The notes under the pieces were generated by a model. That model saw only the letters and a list, made by a program, of their open reading frames with translations. It ran no database searches and was not told the DNA's origin. A stretch of 64,000 nucleotides of DNA. It comes from Primorskyibacter flagellatus (lineage in GTDB: Bacteria > Pseudomonadota > Alphaproteobacteria > Rhodobacterales > Rhodobacteraceae). Shown here in pieces: positions 18,297 to 27,169 of the stretch; position 1 is the first letter of the stretch; every line of letters starts with the position of its first letter. Position numbers and translations under genes: made by a program. Location: positions 2,034,338 to 2,098,337 of the forward strand of contig NZ_BMFJ01000001.1 of NCBI RefSeq assembly GCF_014638275.1, written 5' to 3'.

Positions 18297-18371
18297 GCGG
18301 GCGTAGCTCAGGGGTAGAGCATAACCTTGCCAAGGTTAGGGTCGGGCGTTCGAATCGCCTCGCCCGCTCCA
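18297..18371 (+). tRNA. tRNA-Gly(GCC)
   Basis: Cloverleaf of 75 nt with encoded CCA. The acceptor stem GCGGGCG (18297-18303) pairs with CGCCCGC (18361-18367). The D arm reads GCTCAGGGGTAGAGC. The anticodon arm TAACC-TTGCCAA-GGTTA gives anticodon GCC. The T loop is TTCGAAT. tRNA genes are frequent integration sites, and an accessory region starts about 1 kb downstream. Confidence 0.98.
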
Positions 18372-18557
18372 AAATTCACCGGATGAACATGCGGCGTATC
18401 CCCTTCGGGGGAGACGCCGCTGTTCCCGTTGCATACCCCCCCGGCCGACAGGCAAATTTCCGCGCATACATCCTCCGATTGTTTCCGGGGTTGACCCAGT
18501 CCGGACGGCTGGTCACCCTTCGCGACATTGAACCGACCCTTTTGACAGGACATTGAC

Positions 18558-19223
18558 ATGAAGACCTATGTGCTCGCGGCCTGCGCCGCCCTTCTTCCCA
18601 TTGCCGCGACGGCCGCCCCGGTGGCGCTCAGCTACACCGGTACGGTGTCGAGCATCAACGAAGCCGACAACAGCCCGCTGATCTCCTACGGCCCCTACGC
18701 CATCGGCGATTCCGTCGCGGGCGACATCATGCTGGACGTGACGGCCGGGGTGGCCTCGGTCACCAGCTTCAGCCTGACGGTCAACGGCAACCTCTTCACC
18801 GCCGGATCGGCGACGGCGGATGTGCGTGACAACGTCGCCGCCGGCTCCAGCGCGCCGGAGCGGGACACCTTCCGCGTCACCGGCACCTCGATCACCGGCC
18901 CCTCGGCCTTCGGGACGGACGCGCCCGTGGTGATGCAGTTCGCCATCGGCGGCACCGACACCTCGGTCCTCTCGGACGAAACGTTCCCGACGGCCGCCCA
19001 GCTCTTCGCCCTGTTCGCGGCGGACACCGTGGGCGGCGACTTGAACTACCTCTCCTTCGACGACGCGTCGCCGACCGGCTACCCGGACGTCCGCTTCACG
19101 CTGGACACGTTTCTCGTCAACGGAGAGTCCTCCGCCCCTGCCGTCCCCCTGCCCGCCGGCCTGCCGCTGATCCTGGCCGGTGTCGGATCGCTCGCCCTTC
19201 TGCGCCGCCGCGCGAAGGTCTGA
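18558..19223 (+). CDS. Exported VPLPA-CTERM protein
   Basis: 221 aa. Signal peptide at about 1-19 ending in ATAAP, beta-rich body of unknown function, and a C-terminal tail VPLPAGLPLILAGVGSLALL followed by RRRAKV. The body differs from the pair at 8.9-10.5 kb, so only the sorting signal is shared. The ATG lies 13 nt after a GACAGGA stretch. A terminator follows the stop. Confidence 0.85.
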   Translation: MKTYVLAACAALLPIAATAAPVALSYTGTVSSINEADNSPLISYGPYAIGDSVAGDIMLDVTAGVASVTSFSLTVNGNLFTAGSATADVRDNVAAGSSAPERDTFRVTGTSITGPSAFGTDAPVVMQFAIGGTDTSVLSDETFPTAAQLFALFAADTVGGDLNYLSFDDASPTGYPDVRFTLDTFLVNGESSAPAVPLPAGLPLILAGVGSLALLRRRAKV

Positions 19224-19246
19224 GAGCGGGACAGATACGGTGATGC

Positions 19247-19271
19247 GGAAAGGGGCCCTCGGGGGCCCCTT
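19247..19271 (+). terminator. Rho-independent terminator
   Basis: 10-bp stem AAAGGGGCCC / GGGCCCCTTT with tetraloop TCGG, ending in a T run. It closes the VPLPA-CTERM gene. Confidence 0.85.
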
Positions 19272-19793
19272 TTTGGTGGGTTGGGGTTTATAGCAGGGTG
19301 GCAGGTTTTGTCGCGGCGGGAGTGGATCATAGGGTCGCTTTTCGGCCCCAACCTGCCTTTCATCCTTCATTTTGCGAACGACCGCTTCCGCTCAGCCAGT
19401 TGTATAAACGTCTGGTTTCGTCGGAATACTGCGGAATAGCCATTGCGCCGAGATAGGGCTGATCATCGCAAGCGTGGTGGAAGGGATACGTTTCGGCCGC
19501 GGCGGTGATCGGAAAGACCGGCCAACAGGGACGCAGAGGTTAGCAAGAGTGCGCGAACGGATTGTGAGCACTTCTTTTGTCGCAACTAAGTGTGCCTTCG
19601 CGATCGCATTGTCGACTACTTCGTGAGACCAGTCGACCCGCGTCTTGGGATGGTTCTACAGGTCGAAGGACGTCAAGATCAGATCCCGGGTCTCCGGCGG
19701 ACGCAAGATCAGCTGGCGCGATCCGAGAGAAACCGGAATATCAAATCAATATATGGTCTTATGCGTGATAGTGACAAATGGCTTCCCTGAGAC
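19272..19793. other. Non-coding start of the accessory region
   Basis: About 520 bp without a supported gene, with lower GC than the flanks. A 46-codon open stretch on the minus strand (about 19370-19510) has no good start codon and ends in a plain stop; it may be a gene remnant. Short frames on the plus strand have no recognisable features. Confidence 0.5.
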
Positions 19794-20009
19794 TTAAGAC
19801 TTCCGTCCGCCGGATCGGCGTCGCCCGTATCCACCACAATTGGGCACGGCGGTGCGCCAGACAGATGATCTTTTGCAGTGTGGACATATCCTTTCGCCGA
19901 ACCCTTCACTCCAGAAGTTCGCGCGGCAATTGAGGCAAAGTCGATTGGCCGCGATGTCATCCCGCGCTTTTGCGGTCTCAAGGTCTGCGTTTTCGGGCGT
20001 ATGTTTCAC
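19794..20009 (-). CDS. Small zinc-ribbon protein
   Basis: 71 aa from the GTG at 20009, which overlaps the upstream stop as GTGA and has GAGGAG about 5 nt before it. Two CxxC knuckles, CLNC and CPHC, 17 residues apart (about residues 27-47), should bind one zinc ion. The tail is basic (GRRRSGGRKS). The fold suggests nucleic-acid or protein binding; no specific role can be given. It is coupled to the helical small protein upstream. Confidence 0.7.
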   Translation of the reverse strand: MKHTPENADLETAKARDDIAANRLCLNCRANFWSEGFGERICPHCKRSSVWRTAVPNCGGYGRRRSGGRKS

Positions 20010-20173
20010 TCGCTCTCCTCGCATCTCCGAAGACGCTCCATGTCCCGAATGGCGCGCCTGATGAGAATTGGAATGCATTCATCATCGGCACCGGACGTTG
20101 CAGAATATCTTTCGAGAAGAAATCGCCACTTTTGCATGGCCTCGATCCATGTCTTTGCGGGATCCGCAAGCAT
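20006..20173 (-). CDS. Small helical hypothetical protein
   Basis: 55 aa if read from the ATG at 20173; a GTG at 20215 would add 14 residues. No ribosome site clearly decides between them. The sequence LADPAKTWIEAMQKWRFLLE and IPILIRRAIRDMERLRR looks like two amphipathic helices. The stop overlaps the start of the zinc-ribbon gene, so they form a translationally coupled pair. I do not recognise the family. Confidence 0.55.
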   Translation of the reverse strand: MLADPAKTWIEAMQKWRFLLERYSATSGADDECIPILIRRAIRDMERLRRCEESE

Positions 20174-20383
20174 TTGGTTTTCGAGGCTTTCCAGATGCGG
20201 TTGCGCCGATGGCACCGAAAGCAGCCGACCATGGGCGGATCGGCGCCGCTTTTCTGCGTCATGTCTTTCAGCCGCAGTCCTGCGACCGTGAAGATAGATC
20301 GGTTCATCTCACATGGTAGCGTTCCGATTTCTGCCGAAAGGCTGAGCGTGATGGGATTGGCAATTTTCCTGTGTATGACCAGT

Positions 20384-20875
20384 TCATTCTCCGATCCCTG
20401 GACGCCAGCTCCCATAACGTGGGCCAATTACACTCGTCTCTTTTGATACGCTCGAATCCTTGGGATGGCTCGTTGTGCCAGCGCGGTTCTGCCTCTGCTG
20501 CGGGCGAGCCGAGTAGAGATCGCGTAGCTCTTCCTCGATTACACCGTCCGCTTTCATGACGAGATGGGTCATCGGGTCTGCCAGCATCTCTTCCAGGAAG
20601 AAGTCCGTAAGAGCCTTGCCAGTCAGTTTATCCTTGGCAACAGCACTTTCAAACTCAGCAAGTGGCACTGCGAGGGTTCGGTTGAGTCCAGGATGTGACG
20701 CTCTCGGATGCAGGCGCACAAGCACTGACGAGGCCCACGTGCCAGGATCCATCTGGTCAAAAGGCTCGACCAGTTCGGACTCGATCTCATATTCACCCGG
20801 CGGCAGTGTCTCGTTGAAACTCGGGAGTTCAAACGGTTGGAGGACAACGGCAGTTGTCTTGATCCAGGCGGGCAT
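20384..20875 (-). CDS. Hypothetical protein
   Basis: 163 aa, unrecognised. The ATG at 20875 has a good GGAG site 8 nt upstream. The N-terminal half looks like beta strands (MPAWIKTTAVVLQPFELPSF), the middle is mixed, and the C-terminal 40 residues are polar and probably disordered. No signal peptide or membrane segment. It lies between the transglutaminase-like gene and the small coupled pair, all on the minus strand. Confidence 0.6.
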   Translation of the reverse strand: MPAWIKTTAVVLQPFELPSFNETLPPGEYEIESELVEPFDQMDPGTWASSVLVRLHPRASHPGLNRTLAVPLAEFESAVAKDKLTGKALTDFFLEEMLADPMTHLVMKADGVIEEELRDLYSARPQQRQNRAGTTSHPKDSSVSKETSVIGPRYGSWRPGIGE

Positions 20876-20992
20876 CTCAATTCTCCAATACGGCTTTTAG
20901 CTGGGGTTGACAGGAAGGATGCACGACCGGGTCTGTCGACCTGCGAGCGGAAGTTGGGAACATCGGCACAACCGGTGTGAACATGCCGCCGA

Positions 20993-21829
20993 CTATTTTC
21001 GGGAACCCGGCGCAGCCTCGGCAGGGTCATTCTTGGCATCCCACGTCCAGACGTCGAAATGCGTCAACGTGCTGGGTCCGAATGTCTGGGTCAGAGGAAC
21101 ATCTGAAGCATCCCGGCCACGCGCTATCAGTATCCGACCAAATCGAGGACTGTTGTTTCGTGGATCAAAGACCCACCACCGGCCACCGAGGAAGACCTCC
21201 ATCCACGCTGCGAAATCGTCAGGGGCGTGTGGCTCGGGCTGGCCAAATTCGCTCAGATATCCCGTGCAGTAGCGTGCCGGGATATTCATGCATCGACAGA
21301 AGGCGATGGCGAGATGGGCAAAATCCCGACACACGCCCTGGCGTCCGGACAGGGTCTGGGACGCCGTACGGGTCGCGCTGGCTTGCATGTAGTCAAATGA
21401 GACCGACAAATGTACGAAATCGCAGATCGCCTGAACCCGCGCCCAGCCCGGCGGAGTATCCTCGAAAAGGCGCCACGCTTCTTCCGACAGGACATCGGTA
21501 TCGCAATAACGACTGCCAAGCAGATAGACCAACGTATCGAAAGGCAGATCCTCGACGGCTTGCTGTGCGGCATCGGGTGCTACTGGATCAGGCAGCCCGG
21601 TGTCGCGGAATATTCCGTCTGTGGTCAGGGTGAAGTCCCCCGCCGGTGCCACCATTCGCGTGCACCAGTTTCCGTAACCGTCGCGATAGCTTTCCAGCGG
21701 GACGCTCGGGTCGGTTACGAGATAATCGGCACGCTCCAGATCGCCGAAGCGCGAATAGTGCACGTTCAGCATGGCGACCAATGGCGTCGGCTGTGTCAGC
21801 TGATACCGCAGCCGACAGCCGATCCGCAT
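20993..21829 (-). CDS. Transglutaminase-like cysteine protease-fold protein
   Basis: 278 aa from the ATG at 21829. The catalytic Cys lies in GVCRDFAHLAIAFCR, the His/Trp region in DDFAAWMEVFLGGRWWVFDPRN gives the Asp, and CTGYL lies between: the order of the bacterial transglutaminase-like (TGc) family, whose members are proteases or amidases more often than cross-linkers. The N-terminal half (MRIGCRLRYQL...) is the beta-sandwich usual in this family. No signal peptide is visible. It follows the Cys-repeat gene by 40 bp, suggesting joint expression. Confidence 0.85.
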   Translation of the reverse strand: MRIGCRLRYQLTQPTPLVAMLNVHYSRFGDLERADYLVTDPSVPLESYRDGYGNWCTRMVAPAGDFTLTTDGIFRDTGLPDPVAPDAAQQAVEDLPFDTLVYLLGSRYCDTDVLSEEAWRLFEDTPPGWARVQAICDFVHLSVSFDYMQASATRTASQTLSGRQGVCRDFAHLAIAFCRCMNIPARYCTGYLSEFGQPEPHAPDDFAAWMEVFLGGRWWVFDPRNNSPRFGRILIARGRDASDVPLTQTFGPSTLTHFDVWTWDAKNDPAEAAPGSRK

Positions 21830-21869
21830 GCGTATGCCGGGCGTGTTGTCGTGAAATTCAGAAGGTTTT

Positions 21870-22673
21870 CTATCGTCCAAGGGTGCACTCCCCATTCTTA
21901 AGGTGAAACCCGGAGTCACAACTCCAGCGGTTGCCAGATCGATCAAGATGAGCGTTCGCCGGAAGGTTGATCGCGACACAAACAGAGTTCCTTGCTTCAT
22001 ATCCACGTTCGCACCGCCATCCCGGGCCATAGCTGGCCGGGTCGAGAAATGAATTCGCAGGCAGGACCACCGCGTTGCAGCGGTCGTCGATAGCAAAGAA
22101 ACCCCTCTCGCAAGCCCATTCCGCGCCATATGCCGAATTGGTAAGATAGCCGTTCTCGGGAACTGCAATTGGAACGCAAGCGTCGGCCGATGGTGTGAAA
22201 CCGCGGTCGCATGTCCAGCCGGAACCCGAAGGCTCCTCGTTCAGATACGCGTTCTCCGGCAAGACGATCGCAACGCAATCATCGCGATCCTCCCGATATC
22301 CGCGATCGCACTGCCAGTCCTGCCCTGACGATCTAAGGAAGGCATTTTCGGGGACAGGTATGGCTTTGCAGGATGTCGTGCCGACGTTTTGGTAACCCCT
22401 CCTGCACGCCCACCCGGGACCATAGGACCGGCCAGTTGCGTAGGCATTGTCCGGGATATCAATGGCGACGCAAGCCGCGCCGTTCACTTTGTAACCAAGC
22501 TTGCAGTCCCAGCCTTCGCCATAGCTTCTTTCCTGTCCGTTCTCCGGGATCGGTCCGACACCGTCCTGTGCAACGACCTGAAAGCCCAGAATGGAGATCA
22601 TGAAGCCCGTTGCGAGCACGGCCCAGCCGTGGCGCGTGATGTGCGGTATTGCCCTTGCGACGAAGGCTTTCAT
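21870..22673 (-). CDS. Secreted Cys-rich tandem-repeat protein
   Basis: 267 aa. After an N-terminal hydrophobic segment (about residues 16-35; signal peptide or anchor) there are seven tandem units of about 33 residues. Consensus: YGxGWxCxRGY, about six variable residues, CxAIxxPENAYL. Each unit has two Cys, 14 in total, which suggests one disulfide per unit in the periplasm or outside the cell. The family is not one I can name. The start overlaps the upstream membrane-protein stop by 4 bp. Binding or structural roles are possible but unproven. Confidence 0.75.
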   Translation of the reverse strand: MKAFVARAIPHITRHGWAVLATGFMISILGFQVVAQDGVGPIPENGQERSYGEGWDCKLGYKVNGAACVAIDIPDNAYATGRSYGPGWACRRGYQNVGTTSCKAIPVPENAFLRSSGQDWQCDRGYREDRDDCVAIVLPENAYLNEEPSGSGWTCDRGFTPSADACVPIAVPENGYLTNSAYGAEWACERGFFAIDDRCNAVVLPANSFLDPASYGPGWRCERGYEARNSVCVAINLPANAHLDRSGNRWSCDSGFHLKNGECTLGR

Positions 22674-23056
22674 CCTTCATCCGCCGGTACTTCGGCCTGC
22701 TCTGGTACAGCGTCGAGGTCGAGCGATGCGAGGCAGGCCTGAGCAATGTCACGATCCGGCGCTTCGGCTCCGGGGACGGTCGACCAGCCGGCTTCCATCA
22801 CCACATTCCGGCGCTGGTAACTTGAGGCGTCTCGGATGGCCTCCAGCTTTGTGCCGCGCTCGGGATCGGCCCGCGCGATATCGAGGCAGACCGGGACCAA
22901 GGCCGCAACCACGTCGTCGCGGGACATCTTCTCCGCCATGTCCTGCGCAGTGCCGCCGGTTACCCAGCCGCCCCATGTAAAGCCGACGATGCCGACAATG
23001 ATCGCGCCCGTCACGGCACCATAAATGCCAGGCTTGAGCCATTCGGGAGTGTTCAT
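22670..23056 (-). CDS. Single-pass membrane hypothetical protein
   Basis: 128 aa. One membrane segment near the N-terminus (GIYGAVTGAIIVGIVGFTWGGW, about residues 10-31) is followed by a soluble domain with two Cys (VPVCLDIARAD and IAQACLASLDL) and an acidic tail. No known domain recognised. It is first in a minus-strand run with the Cys-repeat and transglutaminase-like genes; the ATGA overlap with the next gene supports co-translation. The ATG at 23056 has AGGAGGAT just upstream. Confidence 0.7.
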   Translation of the reverse strand: MNTPEWLKPGIYGAVTGAIIVGIVGFTWGGWVTGGTAQDMAEKMSRDDVVAALVPVCLDIARADPERGTKLEAIRDASSYQRRNVVMEAGWSTVPGAEAPDRDIAQACLASLDLDAVPEQAEVPADEG

Positions 23057-23809
23057 GGAATATCCTCCTGCGGAGAAAGCGCCGCATCGCTATGAGAGCT
23101 TGTCCGGGTCGCAGTCGGCTGCCGGTCCAGCTTGGTCTGATCGCCGACGCGAGAGACGCCGGAAGCCACTTCTCAAACATGCTCCCGCTGCACATCACCA
23201 CGCGAGAGATGACGGGAACGCCGTTTCAGTGTAAGCAGCGGCGGCAGATCGGCAGCGCAGTTCGAGGTACGAATGTCCGCGTTTTCGATATCTACTCCGA
23301 GCACCTTTTCCATGCTCTTGAGTGCCGCCACTTGGCCGACATACGCCACCCGACGACAGTCGAGCCTTGAGACTTGGCCTGCACGAAGCTCGGGTTATTG
23401 GGGCTTCACGTTATCCTTGTGCGAACCAGTTGGTCCGGGGTCGCCGCCGAGCGCATGATATGCCGGGTCAGCCCAGGCGGTCCCGGGGCAACGTGACCCG
23501 TCACATTATTGGATCGGGTCCCGCCGATAGCGGGGTCCCCCCTACGTGATTTGGGAAAACGGTTCGTCACGGCCAAGTGCGGCTATACAAGCCGCCTGCC
23601 CACGCGGCAGAACAATGACGTTACTTTCCAAGTGGGGTTGCGTGAAAGTTTTGTCAATAGCACCGCCCCAAAAAGAAAGGAAATTTCTGAACATCAAGGC
23701 TTCCCTTGTATTCGGCTCTGCGAAGGCGCATGTAAGAAGAGCTAACGTTTTTTCTCTGCGACCCGCTGCTTCCGTTCTTCCGGCTTCAGTCGATCTCTCA
23801 GTCTGACTT
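23057..23809. other. Intergenic region upstream of csp
   Basis: About 750 bp without a convincing gene on either strand; the short open frames lack plausible starts and composition. It must carry the promoter for the minus-strand operon (right after 23057) and, near its right end, the csp promoter. It may be decayed coding DNA. Confidence 0.5.
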
Positions 23810-23838
23810 TGCCGGGCTGCCGCATTGTGCGGGCAGCA
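23810..23838 (+). promoter_or_regulatory. Conserved csp leader hairpin, copy 1
   Basis: 29-nt element almost identical (one change) to 27767-27795. GCTGCC pairs with GGCAGC, with an inner GCA/TGC pairing. It ends 22 nt before the csp start codon and just ahead of its AGGAG site, so it lies in the 5' untranslated leader. A role in cold-responsive translation or as an operator is inference. Confidence 0.6.
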
Positions 23839-23860
23839 TCCAGAACAGGAGACCACGGAT

Positions 23861-24067
23861 ATGGCCAATGGCACCGTGAAATGGTTCAACACAACTAAAG
23901 GCTTCGGCTTCATCGAGCCGGAATCGGGCGGCAAGGACGTCTTCGTCCACATGTCGGCCGTCGAGCGCTCGGGCCTGACCGGCCTTGCCGATGGGCAAAA
24001 GGTGACCTTCGACGTAGAGGCCGGTCGTGACGGCCGCGAAAGCGCGATCAATCTCGCGGCTGTTTGA
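23861..24067 (+). CDS. CspA-type cold shock protein
   Basis: 68 aa single cold-shock domain that binds RNA/ssDNA and can melt secondary structure. RNP1 (KGFGFIEP) and RNP2 (VFVHMSAV) are intact. The start is ATG 23861 with AGGAG 12 nt upstream; the frame is open further upstream but the conserved [10 protein letters not shown] begins here. Over 80% of residues match the copy at 27817. A GC hairpin follows the stop. Confidence 0.95.
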   Translation: MANGTVKWFNTTKGFGFIEPESGGKDVFVHMSAVERSGLTGLADGQKVTFDVEAGRDGRESAINLAAV

Positions 24068-24077
24068 CCACGCAGAA

Positions 24078-24101
24078 CGGGCGCTCCAACGCGAGCGCCC
24101 G
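24078..24101 (+). terminator. GC hairpin after csp copy 1
   Basis: CGGGCGCTC (24078-24086) and GAGCGCCCG (24093-24101) form a 9-bp perfect stem with a 6-nt loop, 10 nt after the stop. There is no T run, so it may be an attenuator or RNA stabiliser rather than a full terminator. The second csp is followed by a different GC hairpin in a like position. Confidence 0.5.
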
Positions 24102-24107
24102 GACACC

Positions 24108-25136
24108 GTGGATACACCCCGTTCCGACCGCGAAATCCCTGACGATGCACACCAGTGGTCGCGCATCCTGATACGGTACCGCGAGCCCCGGACAGTGCGC
24201 AGCGTCCGTGAACTGGTCGTGACGCTTGTTCCGCTTCTCGCCATATGGACCCTTGCCTGGTGGGCCTTGACCTATAGCGCGGCGCTGACTGTGCTGCTCG
24301 CTCTGTTCAACGCGGCATTCCTTGTGCGGCTCTTCATGATCCAGCACGATTGCGGTCATGGCTCTTTCTTTCACAGCAAACGGCTGTGCAAATGGGTTGG
24401 ACGCGCAATCGGCGTGATAACCCTCACGCCCTATGACGTCTGGCGCCAGACCCACGCGGTGCACCACGCCTCCACAGGCAACCTTGACCGGCGCGGGATG
24501 GGCGACCTTCCGACCATGACGGTTGCAGAATATCGCGCGAAAAGCAGACCTGATCGGGCCCTATATCGCCTTGTCCGCCATCCGGTGTTTATCTTTGGTG
24601 TGGCGCCGTTCTATATCTTCTTTCTTCAGAACCGGCTCCCGGTCGGCCTCATGCGGTCCGGTTGGAAATACTGGTTCAGTGCCATGGCGACTAACGCTGT
24701 TATTGCCGCAATCCTCACCACGGTCGTCTGGTTCGGCGGCTGGCAACCGGTGGTCCTTGTCTTCTTTCCGACGATTTTTCTCGCAGCGATGATTGGCATG
24801 TGGTTCTTCTACATCCAGCACCAGTTCGAGCACACGTCCTGGAGTGATGATAGTGATTGGGACATCCAGACAGCGGCCCTCAAGGGAAGTTCATACTACG
24901 ACCTTCCACCCATCCTGCGGTGGTTTTCGGGAAACATCGGCGTCCATCATGTCCACCATCTTGCAAGCCGGATCCCGTTCTACCGTCTGCCCGAAGTCCT
25001 TCGGGACCACGACGCGCTCACGACTATGAACCGTGTGACTTTGCTGGAAAGCTTCGCCTGCGCGCGACTTGCGCTCTGGGACCAGAGCGAGCGTCGGCTC
25101 GTAACGTTCGCCGAAGCACGACGTGTGACGGCGTGA
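24108..25136 (+). CDS. Membrane fatty-acid desaturase
   Basis: Di-iron membrane desaturase, 342 aa from the GTG at 24108. An upstream in-frame GTG at 24027 would overlap csp by 41 bp and run through the hairpin, so I prefer 24108, though its ribosome site is poor. The three His boxes are present: HDCGHGS, HAVHH (before ASTGNLDRRG) and HHVHH near the C-terminus, with several hydrophobic segments between. Following a cold-shock gene, it fits lipid-fluidity adjustment in the cold; that link is inferred from context. Confidence 0.88.
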   Translation: MDTPRSDREIPDDAHQWSRILIRYREPRTVRSVRELVVTLVPLLAIWTLAWWALTYSAALTVLLALFNAAFLVRLFMIQHDCGHGSFFHSKRLCKWVGRAIGVITLTPYDVWRQTHAVHHASTGNLDRRGMGDLPTMTVAEYRAKSRPDRALYRLVRHPVFIFGVAPFYIFFLQNRLPVGLMRSGWKYWFSAMATNAVIAAILTTVVWFGGWQPVVLVFFPTIFLAAMIGMWFFYIQHQFEHTSWSDDSDWDIQTAALKGSSYYDLPPILRWFSGNIGVHHVHHLASRIPFYRLPEVLRDHDALTTMNRVTLLESFACARLALWDQSERRLVTFAEARRVTA

Positions 25137-25185
25137 TTCCTGCACGTGTTCAACGATCCATTCATCCTACCCGGAGAAAGCCATC

Positions 25186-25863
25186 ATGAAACCTATCAGC
25201 ACCAACGCACGCACGGCCACCGGCCGCGAGCTTTTCAGGGACAAACCCAAAAAGAAACCAGCCCCCAAAACGTCTGACGCTACAATTGCGATCCAACGGG
25301 GAGAGCACGGTCGCTACCAGGTAAAGTCCGGGTACATGTCCGGCGAATTCGTCGCCCGTGCCTTTCCGAAAGCCCCTTCGAACGCCCGCGGCCTGATTGC
25401 CGAAGCGACAGGCGAGACCGAGGAAGCGGCGATTGCCGCTCTGCACGACATCATCGATGCACGAGAAACCCGACGACGCGCAGATCGTCGCGTCGACCCA
25501 CAGACCGGTATTTCGATCCCGAGCAATGAGGAATATGCTGAAGCGCTCGATCAGGTCGCCTTGACGCGCCCGCAACGGGCAATGCTGACAACCCTGGCTC
25601 TGGCCGGCGATGACGGATTGACAGATGCTGGTTTGGCTCGGTCTGCCGGTTACAAATCTCGGGCGGCAGCCAATCGAGCCTTCACCAACGCAGGGAAGCT
25701 GATCGCCAACTACCTTGATGTTCAGACATCATCCGAGAGCCGTCCAAATGAATCCGGGGACGCGTATTTCCTGGGGTATCGGGGTCCTCAGAGGAACGAA
25801 GATGATCCGGGGAACTGGATACTCCACGCAGAAGTGCGCTATGCCGTCAGGATCGGAATGTAA
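25186..25863 (+). CDS. Hypothetical protein with a winged-helix-like C-terminus
   Basis: 225 aa, soluble. The ATG at 25186 has GGAGAAAG upstream. A basic N-terminus (KPKKKPAPK) precedes a small beta-rich region, then residues about 118-175 read like a helical DNA-binding fold (TRPQRAMLTTLALAGDDGLT, then GLARSAGYKSRAAANRAFTN). I suggest a DNA-binding role only weakly. It starts 49 bp after the desaturase stop on the same strand. Confidence 0.65.
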   Translation: MKPISTNARTATGRELFRDKPKKKPAPKTSDATIAIQRGEHGRYQVKSGYMSGEFVARAFPKAPSNARGLIAEATGETEEAAIAALHDIIDARETRRRADRRVDPQTGISIPSNEEYAEALDQVALTRPQRAMLTTLALAGDDGLTDAGLARSAGYKSRAAANRAFTNAGKLIANYLDVQTSSESRPNESGDAYFLGYRGPQRNEDDPGNWILHAEVRYAVRIGM

Positions 25864-26065
25864 GGCCGTCGGCCAGAACATCATCCAGACGCTTTAGCGA
25901 CCTAATGCTGAATCGGCGCTCCACAATGTGAAGTTGTTTGGATCGACAGCGTTTTGATGCTGAGCCCAACCAGCATTTGTGTATGAGACGTCTTTTTCTT
26001 AGATGCCGCTTCGCGTAGCAATCGGCCCTGTCCAAACAATGGGGTCTGTCCGGGATTCCGTCCCG

Positions 26066-27169
26066 TTATTCACGGGCCTTGCCAGGCATCCGGAACGTGA
26101 AGCAAATAATCTCATCGCATGTGACGTCGATGGTGCCACCATGAGCCTTGGCGATTTCAGAGGCGATGTAGAGGCCCAGACCGAGCCCTTGCTTGCCGGC
26201 AGCGCCGTTTCGCTCGAACGGATCAAACAACTTTGCCATGGACGCGGCCGGAATGGGCTCTCCATTGTTGCAGACGGCAATCTCAAGGTGCCCGGGCTCT
26301 GGTGTCGTTACATCGAGCGTCACAGGGTGCGCCGGGTCGCCGTGCACGAGCGCATTGCCAAGCAGGTTCGAAACGAGTTGGCCAATCCGCCATGTGTCGC
26401 AATTGACCGGTTCGGTGATCGCCAAATCGAGTTCTATCTCGCGCATCGGGTCGACGGACTTCAGTTCCTCCACCGCCTGGACGATCGCGCTTTCAAGGTC
26501 GCCATTGCCTATGTCCAGTTCGATCCCGCCACCCAGTCGGTTGCGGGCGAAATCCAGCACGTTGTCGATCAGGCGCGACATGCGCTGCACGCTGCCCTGC
26601 ATCAGAAGGAGCAGTTCCGCTTTTTTCACTTCATCGAGGTCGCGAGACAGCATCCGGATGGCCGACGACATCGACGCCACTGGGTTTCGCAGGTCATGGC
26701 CCAGAACGGCCACGAATTGTTCGCGCAGTTCGCCGTGGTCCTGTTCTGCGGACAGCCGGGTCTCGGCTGAGGCACGCGCGTCGATAAGTTCGCGTTCGTA
26801 TTCACGGCGCGCGGCGGCCTGGACCAGAACTAGGCACGTGATGCGGGACACCCCGTCGCCGTGGGTATTTGCGCTCATCATCACTGGGGTTGTGGTTCCG
26901 TCCTTTGCGGCAAGGTCAAGACTGACCCCCGAGACATCCTGTTGCAGTCGAAGGAGCGGCAGAAGGCTGGTTTCGAAAACGACGCTGCTGGCATGGCTGA
27001 AGATCGACGTCACAGGCTGCCCGGCGAAGTCGTCGGGCGCCACGGCAACCCAGTCGGACAGCGTCCTGTTCGCGGACATCACCTGACCGAGTTCGTCGAT
27101 CAGGACGAACCCGCAGGGCGCATTGTCAAACAGTTCGCGGGTCGGCGCCGCCTCGCCATCCGCAGGCAT
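26066..27169 (-). CDS. PAS-domain sensor histidine kinase
   Basis: 367 aa cytosolic kinase with no membrane segment. A PAS domain (about 8-125; FDNAPCGFVLIDELGQVMSA) is followed by a HisKA dimerisation/phosphoacceptor helix (VLGHDLRNPVASM; His near residue 155) and an HATPase_c domain with N box (LLGNALVHGDP), G1 (VCNNGEP) and G2 (GKQGLGLGLYI) motifs. The ATG directly follows the stop of the hydrolase remnant, so both were one transcript. In Bacillus, RsbQ hydrolase pairs with a PAS protein (RsbP) in stress signalling; here the partner seems lost. Confidence 0.92.
   Translation of the reverse strand: MPADGEAAPTRELFDNAPCGFVLIDELGQVMSANRTLSDWVAVAPDDFAGQPVTSIFSHASSVVFETSLLPLLRLQQDVSGVSLDLAAKDGTTTPVMMSANTHGDGVSRITCLVLVQAAARREYERELIDARASAETRLSAEQDHGELREQFVAVLGHDLRNPVASMSSAIRMLSRDLDEVKKAELLLLMQGSVQRMSRLIDNVLDFARNRLGGGIELDIGNGDLESAIVQAVEELKSVDPMREIELDLAITEPVNCDTWRIGQLVSNLLGNALVHGDPAHPVTLDVTTPEPGHLEIAVCNNGEPIPAASMAKLFDPFERNGAAGKQGLGLGLYIASEIAKAHGGTIDVTCDEIICFTFRMPGKARE

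Noticed and set aside
19370-19510. Possible gene on the minus strand
   Set aside because: Open for only about 46 codons, stop immediately upstream, no start codon or ribosome site except a late ATG. Kept only as a possible remnant.
24027-24107. Desaturase start at GTG 24027
   Set aside because: Would overlap csp by 41 bp and include the post-csp hairpin; the added residues show no conserved feature. Not excluded, but 24108 is preferred.
23542-24150. 202-codon minus-strand frame across csp
   Set aside because: Antisense to the certain csp gene; composition not protein-like.
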